In this document: positions 5,606 to 9,816 of the stretch, one piece after another
How positions within the stretch are numbered: position 1 is the stretch's first letter
Layout of the letters: each line of letters opens with the position of its first letter
NCBI GenBank assembly: GCA_046262415.1
Contig: JBHEMU010000179.1
Coordinates: 1 to 9,816, forward strand
Direction: 5' to 3'
Origin: JACDAS01 sp046262415
Lineage (GTDB): Bacteria; Actinomycetota; Thermoleophilia; Gaiellales; Gaiellaceae
Length of the DNA stretch: 9,816 bases
The notes under the pieces: generated by a model
Told to the model about the DNA's origin: nothing
Seen by the model: the letters and a program-made list of their open reading frames with translations, nothing else
Databases searched by the model: none
Translations under genes and position numbers: made by a program

Positions 5606-6314
5606 GGCCGATCACCCCCTGGCGTCCCGTCTCGCCGGCGTCCCGGCGGTGCGAGAAGAAGAGGTCCGGGCGGCAGGCCGTGCAGAGATCCAGGCGCTCG
5701 ACCCGCTCGACGCCGGCACGCTCGAGCGCCCGCGCGGTCGCCGTCCACAGGTCGGCGGTGCCGTTGGCGGCAACGTCCGCGCCGTAGGCTGCGCGCAGCG
5801 GCCCGGCGACCTCCTCTCCCACCTCGTAGCAGCAGGGGCCGATGCCGGGCCCGACGGCGGCCGCGAGCCTGCCCCGGCCGAGCGCCGCCACGCCCGCCTC
5901 GACGATGCCCGCCAGGACCCCCGCGCGGCCCACGTGCAGGACCGCGAGTGCCGGACGGCCGTTCGTGCGGGCGAGCACCACGGGCAGACAGTCGGCGCCG
6001 AGGGCCAGGACCGACACGCCGGGCTCGTCCGTCCAGAGGCCGTCGCCCGGCCGGCCGCGGTCGCCCGCCCGCGCCCGCCGGACGGTCGCCCCGTGCACCT
6101 GACGGTTCATCGCGATCGCGCCCGCGTCCGCTCCGACCGCGGCGCAGAGCCGGCGCCGGTTCTCCTCCACGCGCCCGAGCGCGTCGTCCGTCAGCAGCCC
6201 CAGGTTGAGGCTCGCGAACGGCCCCTCGCTGACGCCGCCGGCGCGAGTCGAGAAGGCCACCGCGTACGGGCCGGGCGCCTCCCAGCGCAGAAGCGGCGGT
6301 GCGGGCTCGGTCAC
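5595..6314 (-). CDS. pgeF: Laccase-domain (YfiH/PgeF/YlmD) protein
   Basis: Proteins of this family carry a His-Cys-His metal site. Escherichia coli PgeF (YfiH) prevents wrong amino acids in peptidoglycan stem peptides, and other members have purine nucleoside phosphorylase or adenosine deaminase activity. The 239-aa sequence shows FSTRAGGVSEGPFASLNLG (21-39), NRQVHG with His74, GADCLPVV with Cys109, and VLHVGRAG with His127. The GPGIGPCCYEVGEEV segment (155-169) and the C-terminal DLFFSHRRD and TGRQG elements complete the match. The usual HAGWRG is HVGRAG here. The start is the GTG overlapping the upstream stop as GTGA (6314-6311), giving a normal family length; a much longer open frame continues upstream but is antisense-phase noise within the nucleotidyltransferase gene. 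The position before yggS-sepF matches ylmD. The physiological substrate is not decided by sequence. Confidence 0.93.
   Translation of the reverse strand: MTEPAPPLLRWEAPGPYAVAFSTRAGGVSEGPFASLNLGLLTDDALGRVEENRRRLCAAVGADAGAIAMNRQVHGATVRRARAGDRGRPGDGLWTDEPGVSVLALGADCLPVVLARTNGRPALAVLHVGRAGVLAGIVEAGVAALGRGRLAAAVGPGIGPCCYEVGEEVAGPLRAAYGADVAANGTADLWTATARALERAGVERVERLDLCTACRPDLFFSHRRDAGETGRQGVIGLVV
5611..5620 (-). promoter_or_regulatory. Strong Shine-Dalgarno for the TTG-started yggS
   Basis: AGGGGGTGAT on the minus strand matches the 16S anti-Shine-Dalgarno complement (GGAGGTGAT) at all but one base. It ends 5 nt before the TTG at 5605. It lies inside the 3' end of the laccase-domain gene and decides the unusual TTG start. 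Confidence 0.75.
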
Positions 6315-8872
6315 GCGCCCGCGATCAGCTCGCGCGCCGCCGCGAGCTCGGAGTCGCGGCCGTCCAGCTGGCCGTTCAGCTTCCGGCGCCGCAGCTCGGC
6401 CAGAACCTCGCCGACACGCGGCGACTCCTCGAGACCCAGCTGCGCCAGGTCGGCGCCGCCGATCTCCAGACGGATCCCGTGCAGGGTGCGGAAGTACTCG
6501 CGGAGGGGCGCGAGCTCGCGCAGCGCCAGGGCGAAGAGCGGGGCGTCCGGCGCGTAGGGCTCGGCCAGCGCCACCACCTCGGCCGCCTCGGGCGTCCGCC
6601 CCTCGAGCGCCTCGACCAGCCGGGGCCCGACCGTGACGGCGGCGGCGATCCGCTCGACGTCCCGGACCTTCAGCCGCAGCTGCTCGAGCCAGTCGTAGAC
6701 CTCGTCCGGCGACAGCCGCCGCGCGAGGGCCGCGAGCCCGAGCCGCCAGGCGGGGATGCCCAGGCCGAACTCGTCGCTCAGGGCGTGCAGCCGCTCGAGC
6801 AGGGCCACCGCCTCCTCGTCGGCTGCCAGGTGCGGGTGCACGGCCCGGTCCGCGCCCAGCTCGCCGAGCCGGAGGATCGAGGCCCCGACCCGGACCTCCG
6901 CGAACTGGAGGATCAGCTCGTCGCGCAGCCGGGCCGAGGAGAGGTGGCCGACGAGCCCCATCTCGATGCAGCCGCGCGCGAGGCGCAGCGTGTGCTCGTC
7001 CATCCGGAACCCGTAGCGGCTCTCGTAGCGCACGGCGCGGAAGATGCGGGTCGGGTCGTCGATGAAGGAGAGGTTGTGCAGCACGCGGAGCGTCCCGGCG
7101 GCGAGGTGGCGGCGGCCGTGGAAGGGATCGACGAGCCGGCCGAAGTCGTCGCCCTTCAGCGACGCCGCCATCGCGTTGATCGTGAAGTCCCGGCGGAACA
7201 GGTCCTCGCGGATCGTCGCGTGCTCGACCGCCGGCAGGGCTGCGGGCGCGTCGTAGAACTCCGTCCGGGCGGTGACGACGTCGACGCGCTCGTCCTCGCC
7301 GTAGAGCACGACGGCGGTGCCGAACTTCCGGTGCGGCCGGAGCCGACCGTCGAGGGCCCGGGCGAGGGTCTCGGCGAGCTCGATCGCATCGCCCTCCACG
7401 GCGATGTCGACGTCGAAGCTCTCCTCGCCGAGCAGGATGTCCCGCACCGTCCCCCCGACGAGGTAGATGCCCGCATAGGGCTCGCTCGCCGCGGCGACCG
7501 CCTCGAACACGGGCGCGAGGCGCTCCAGGCGTTCGAGCTCGGCCGCGATCGTCGGTGCGCCGGCATCCTCGTCCGCCGCGCTCGTCCCGAGGGCGCGCAG
7601 CAGGTCGCTCCGCGTCACCACGCCGACGACCCGGTCGTCGCGCAGGACGGCGACCCGGCCCTCGCCCGTGGCCGAGAGCAGGCGCTGGAGCTCGGGAACC
7701 GTCGTCTCCTCGTCGCAGGTCGGCACGCGGGAGGCCATGATCCCGCGGACGGGCGCGTGCGAGAGCTCGTGCGCGACCGCCTTGTCCAGATCCTCCCGGC
7801 CGACGACGCCGGCGAGCCGCCCCTCCTCGAGCACGAGGATGCCGCTCTGGCCGTGCCGCTGGCAGGCAACCATCGCGCGCGCGACCGTCTCGTCCGGGGA
7901 GACCGAGCGCGCCGGCCGGGACATCACCTCGCGGGCCGTCGCCGGCGGCCGCAGGGCCGAGGCCAGGCCGGCCTCGAGCAGCCGCCTCGCCTCGCCGAGC
8001 GGGACGCGGAGGATCGCGGAGGAGGCCTGTGCATGGCCGCCGCCGCCCACGGCCTCCGCGGCGGCGGCCGCGTCGAGCTCCGGGATCCGGCTCCGGACGA
8101 CCGCGAAGACGCGGCCGTCCATCTCGACGAGCAGGGCGAGCGCGCGGCAGTCGGTCAGGTCGACGACCTTGTGCGCGAGCGTCGAGATCCCCTCGACGTA
8201 GGACGGCCAGGTCACCGCGGCGACGAGCACCTCGACGCCGCCGACCTCGACCTGCTCGAGCGAGTCGAGCAGCGCGTTCAGCAGCTTCCGTTCCGTGTCG
8301 GCGAGCGGCAGGTGCAGGTAGCGCGCGACGAGCTCCTGCCGGGCGCCGTGGCGCAGGCACCAGGACAGCGCGTCGGCGTCCCGCTGCGTCGCGCTCGGGT
8401 ACGTGAGCGAGCCCGTGTCCTCGTGGATGCCGAGCGCGAAGGCCGTGGCCTCGGCGGGCGTGACCGCGATCTCCCGCTCGGCGAGGATGCCGACGAGCGT
8501 CGTCGTCAGGGCGCCGTCGGTGGAGAGGACGGCGTTCGTCGGCGAGACCCAGTCGGGCAGCTCGCCGCCGTGGTGGTCGAAGACGACCTTCTCGACGGCG
8601 GGGTCGAGCGCGACCTGCTCCAGCTCGCCGAGGCGGTCCGCGCTGGTCGTCTCGACGACGATCAGGCGCCTGATCCGGTCGAGCTCGAGCCGGCCCGCCT
8701 CGACGACGGCGAGCTCGTCAGCGTGCAGCCGGCAGAACTCGCGGACGTTGCGGTTCAGCGAGCCGGAGAGGCAGACAGCGGCGTTCGGGTAGAGCAGCCG
8801 GGCGGCCAGCATCGCCCCGAACGCGTCGAAGTCGGTGTTGCCGTGCGTGACGATGACGTCGTCGGCGCGCAT
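6311..8872 (-). CDS. DHH-CBS-tRNA nucleotidyltransferase (CCA/A-adding type) fusion
   Basis: This 853-aa multidomain protein probably adds or repairs the 3' CCA (or its A) of tRNA. A DHH phosphoesterase domain covers about 1-165: THGNTDFDA with Asp14 and Asp16, DHH at 99-101, and GIHEDTGS with Asp152. DHHA1 follows (about 200-295, AVGGGGHAQASSA). Two CBS domains lie at about 314-365 and 376-428. The class II nucleotidyltransferase head covers about 455-590, with LVGGTVRDILLG (471-482), catalytic Asp487 and Asp489 in DVDIAVEG, RRDFTINAMA (560-569) and VDPF. Next comes the IDDPTRIFRAVRYESRYGF neck (604-622) and an RNA-binding body to the end. The architecture is known from Aquifex A-adding enzyme and some other bacteria. 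DHH motif II, usually with Asp, has Glu74 (VVETTSADRLG). Whether it adds CCA or only A depends on whether a second nucleotidyltransferase exists elsewhere. The ATG at 8872 has no Shine-Dalgarno and may be leaderless; the 3' end overlaps the laccase-domain gene by 4 nt. Confidence 0.94.
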   Translation of the reverse strand: MRADDVIVTHGNTDFDAFGAMLAARLLYPNAAVCLSGSLNRNVREFCRLHADELAVVEAGRLELDRIRRLIVVETTSADRLGELEQVALDPAVEKVVFDHHGGELPDWVSPTNAVLSTDGALTTTLVGILAEREIAVTPAEATAFALGIHEDTGSLTYPSATQRDADALSWCLRHGARQELVARYLHLPLADTERKLLNALLDSLEQVEVGGVEVLVAAVTWPSYVEGISTLAHKVVDLTDCRALALLVEMDGRVFAVVRSRIPELDAAAAAEAVGGGGHAQASSAILRVPLGEARRLLEAGLASALRPPATAREVMSRPARSVSPDETVARAMVACQRHGQSGILVLEEGRLAGVVGREDLDKAVAHELSHAPVRGIMASRVPTCDEETTVPELQRLLSATGEGRVAVLRDDRVVGVVTRSDLLRALGTSAADEDAGAPTIAAELERLERLAPVFEAVAAASEPYAGIYLVGGTVRDILLGEESFDVDIAVEGDAIELAETLARALDGRLRPHRKFGTAVVLYGEDERVDVVTARTEFYDAPAALPAVEHATIREDLFRRDFTINAMAASLKGDDFGRLVDPFHGRRHLAAGTLRVLHNLSFIDDPTRIFRAVRYESRYGFRMDEHTLRLARGCIEMGLVGHLSSARLRDELILQFAEVRVGASILRLGELGADRAVHPHLAADEEAVALLERLHALSDEFGLGIPAWRLGLAALARRLSPDEVYDWLEQLRLKVRDVERIAAAVTVGPRLVEALEGRTPEAAEVVALAEPYAPDAPLFALALRELAPLREYFRTLHGIRLEIGGADLAQLGLEESPRVGEVLAELRRRKLNGQLDGRDSELAAARELIAGA

Positions 8873-8884
8873 GGATCCATTGTG
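8873..8884 (-). promoter_or_regulatory. Possible -10 box for a leaderless nucleotidyltransferase mRNA
   Basis: CACAAT (8884-8879, minus strand) is followed by exactly 6 nt (GGATCC) and then the ATG, the same spacing as the TATACT-GTG pair at 3613-3599. The first base departs from TANNNT and no clear -35 is seen, so support is the spacing, the lack of a Shine-Dalgarno and the 124-bp gap upstream. Confidence 0.35.
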
Positions 8885-8914
8885 CGCTAGGCGGCGCTTG
8901 CGACGCCGACCTCA

Positions 8915-8938
8915 GGAGCGCGGGCTTGCCCGTGCTCC
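8915..8938. terminator. 11-bp near-perfect hairpin in the ridA downstream gap
   Basis: Arms GGAGC-CGGGC and GCCCG-GCTCC surround a 2-nt centre, with one internal pair that is A·C in minus-strand RNA and G·U in plus-strand RNA. Outer CTCA/TGAG arms (8911-8914, 8942-8945) extend it. It is a plausible end for the hisB-like/ridA transcript, but there is no T-run, so it is not a textbook terminator. Confidence 0.35.
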
Positions 8939-8955
8939 GTCTGAGCCGAGCGCAC

Positions 8956-8984
8956 GAGCGCATCCGGGTAGAGACCCCACGCTC
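8956..8984. repeat. Second hairpin in the ridA downstream gap
   Basis: GAGCG and CGCTC arms (8956-8960, 8980-8984) flank an inner GGGT-AGAG-ACCC stem-loop (8966-8977), with small unpaired bulges. It begins about 13 nt after the ridA stop on the minus strand. Together with the neighbouring hairpin it makes most of this 124-bp gap foldable. No function is assigned. Confidence 0.3.
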
Positions 8985-8996
8985 CTACGGCTTGAT

Positions 8997-9383
8997 CTAC
9001 AGGAGCGCGATCGCCTCGATCTCCACGAGCGCCCCGGAGGGCAGCCGCGAGACCTCGACCGTCGAGCGCGCGGGCGGGCTCTCGCCCACGTGCCGCGCAT
9101 AGACCTCGTTCATGCCCTGGAAATCGTCCAGGTTCGTCAGGAAGACGGTCGTCTTGACCAGCCGGTCGAGGTCGGACCCGGCCGCCTCGAGGATCGCGCG
9201 CAGGTTCGCGAGGACCTGCTCCGTCTGTTCGGAGATCGTCCCTCCCTCGAGCTCCTTGCCGCCGGGCCGCAGCGCCAGCTGGCCGGAGACGAACACGAGC
9301 TCGCCGGCCCGGATCGCCTGCGAGTAGGGCGCTCCCTGGAAGGGCGCGGGCGCAGCCTCGGTGCGGACGACACTCTTCTCCAT
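8997..9383 (-). CDS. ridA: RidA (YjgF/YER057c/UK114) family deaminase
   Basis: RidA hydrolyses reactive enamine/imine intermediates such as 2-aminoacrylate released by PLP enzymes, protecting the cell from damage. The 128-aa length is typical. Visible signatures are APYSQAIRAGELVFVSGQ (18-35), QTEQVLANLRAILEAAG (53-69), VKTTVFLTNLDDF (76-88), and PPARSTVEV with the substrate-carboxylate Arg106. The conserved C-terminus is SGALVEIEAIA with Glu121. The ATG at 9383 follows the TAA of the HisB-like gene with no gap, and GGAGGGAG lies about 7 nt upstream, so the two genes are clearly cotranscribed. Presence of yggS (PLP control) nearby is thematically consistent, but they are probably in different transcripts. 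Confidence 0.95.
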   Translation of the reverse strand: MEKSVVRTEAAPAPFQGAPYSQAIRAGELVFVSGQLALRPGGKELEGGTISEQTEQVLANLRAILEAAGSDLDRLVKTTVFLTNLDDFQGMNEVYARHVGESPPARSTVEVSRLPSGALVEIEAIALL

Positions 9384-9816
9384 TTACGTCTCCCTCCGGG
9401 TGCGGGGACGGCAGGCCTGGGCGAGCGCGACGCCGAGCGACTTGAAGATCGCCTCGAGCACGTGCTGGGGGTCGGAGCCCGCGAGCAGGCGCACGTGCAG
9501 GGTCAGGCCTGCCCCGTTCGTCAGCTCGCGGAGGAAGTGCGCGACGAGGTCGGTGTCGAGCCCGCCGACGCGCTCGTCCGTGAGATCGACGTTGGCGACG
9601 ACGAGCGGGCGCCCCGAGGCCTCGATCGCGACGTGAGCCAGCGCCTCGTCCGCCGGCACGACGCCGGAGCCGTGCCCCCGGACGCCCTCGGCCCGGAGCT
9701 GCTCGGCCAGGGCCTCGCCGAGCGCCTGCCCGGCGGCCGTCACCTCGGCCTCGGCGCCTCCGGGGGCCACCTCGAGCGCGAGCTCGAACGACGCGTGCTC
9801 GGCCAGGAGCGTCAGC
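9384..9816 (-). CDS. HisB-like (IGPD family) protein, 5' end cut by window edge, metal motifs missing
   Basis: The visible 144 C-terminal residues align with imidazoleglycerol-phosphate dehydratase, the sixth enzyme of histidine synthesis. LTLLAEHASFEL corresponds to the segment after DHML, followed by ALGEALAEQL, VPADEALAHVAIEASGRP, GGLDTDLVAHFLREL, and AGLTLHVRLLAGSDPQHVLEAIFK. The frame stays open to base 9816, so the gene starts beyond it; the internal GTG at 9770 would decapitate the homologous region and is not the start. Two features are abnormal. The first HHxxE metal motif is absent, with about 5 residues deleted where HHTxED should be (APGGAEAEVTAAG), and the second reads QHVLE instead of HHxxE. 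The usual C-terminal PSTKG tail is also replaced by RPRTRRET. The family is secure; catalytic activity is doubtful. ridA follows directly, rather than hisH. Confidence 0.85.
   Translation of the reverse strand, partial: LTLLAEHASFELALEVAPGGAEAEVTAAGQALGEALAEQLRAEGVRGHGSGVVPADEALAHVAIEASGRPLVVANVDLTDERVGGLDTDLVAHFLRELTNGAGLTLHVRLLAGSDPQHVLEAIFKSLGVALAQACRPRTRRET

Noticed and set aside
5003..6208. 401-codon plus-strand open frame over yggS and pgeF
   Set aside because: Shadow frame in GC-rich DNA; the second half is Arg/Pro repeats and both genes on the other strand have clear families.
6315..8360. 921-codon minus-strand frame that continues upstream of the laccase-domain protein
   Set aside because: Only its last 239 codons are a real protein. 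The upstream part is an alternative frame of the nucleotidyltransferase gene, so it is not a genuine fusion.
8871..8880. ATGGATCCAT palindrome containing an extra ATG before the nucleotidyltransferase gene
   Set aside because: The upstream ATG is out of frame with the gene, and the frame it opens shows no sensible protein.
6299..8890. 863-codon plus-strand open frame opposite the nucleotidyltransferase gene
   Set aside because: It mirrors the opposite gene almost end to end, is low-complexity and Arg/Glu-rich, and has no domain; the minus strand protein is unmistakable.
9384..9770. GTG at 9770 as the start of the HisB-like gene
   Set aside because: Homology to IGPD (LTLLAEHASFEL) continues upstream of it in the same frame to the window edge, so the gene is cut by the edge rather than starting here.

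Overview
This is a very GC-rich (roughly 70% or more by eye), densely packed bacterial segment. Every gene I can support lies on the minus strand, so transcription runs from the right edge to the left edge. Gene content and order (SepF, DivIVA, YggT, YggS, the laccase-domain protein, LspA and an RluD-type synthase), together with two start codons that look leaderless, suggest an actinobacterial lineage. A deep-branching class such as Thermoleophilia is my best guess; that placement is inference, because there is no rRNA gene to confirm it.

Right to left along transcription: (1) the 3' part of a HisB-like (imidazoleglycerol-phosphate dehydratase family) gene, directly followed by ridA; (2) a 124-bp gap with two hairpins and a candidate promoter; (3) a long gene for a DHH/DHHA1-CBS-CBS-tRNA nucleotidyltransferase fusion, then tightly coupled genes for a YfiH/PgeF laccase-domain protein, YggS, SepF, YggT and DivIVA; (4) a 31-bp gap holding a perfect palindrome and a TATACT -10 box exactly 6 nt before a GTG; (5) a 35-codon remnant of a YggU (DUF167) gene, overlapping a DksA/TraR-type zinc-finger gene, then lspA and a RluA/RluD-family pseudouridine synthase gene; (6) a 255-bp gap with leader hairpins; (7) rpsB and the first 161 codons of tsf, overlapping by 8 nt.

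Blocks 3 to 5 correspond to the ancient division/envelope neighbourhood known from Bacillus subtilis (ylmD-ylmE-sepF-ylmG-ylmH-divIVA-ileS-ylyA-lspA-ylyB), here without ylmH and ileS and with a yggU remnant. SepF tethers FtsZ to the membrane and DivIVA marks curved membrane or poles. LspA matures lipoproteins, PgeF-type enzymes edit peptidoglycan precursors, and YggS controls free PLP. The rpsB-tsf pair supplies translation components.

I see no mobile element, CRISPR array, tRNA or rRNA, and no wholly new system. The observations most worth checking are the HisB-like protein lacking its metal-binding HHxxE motifs, the apparently leaderless yggU remnant feeding into the zinc-finger/lspA/rluD operon, and the palindrome built into that promoter.
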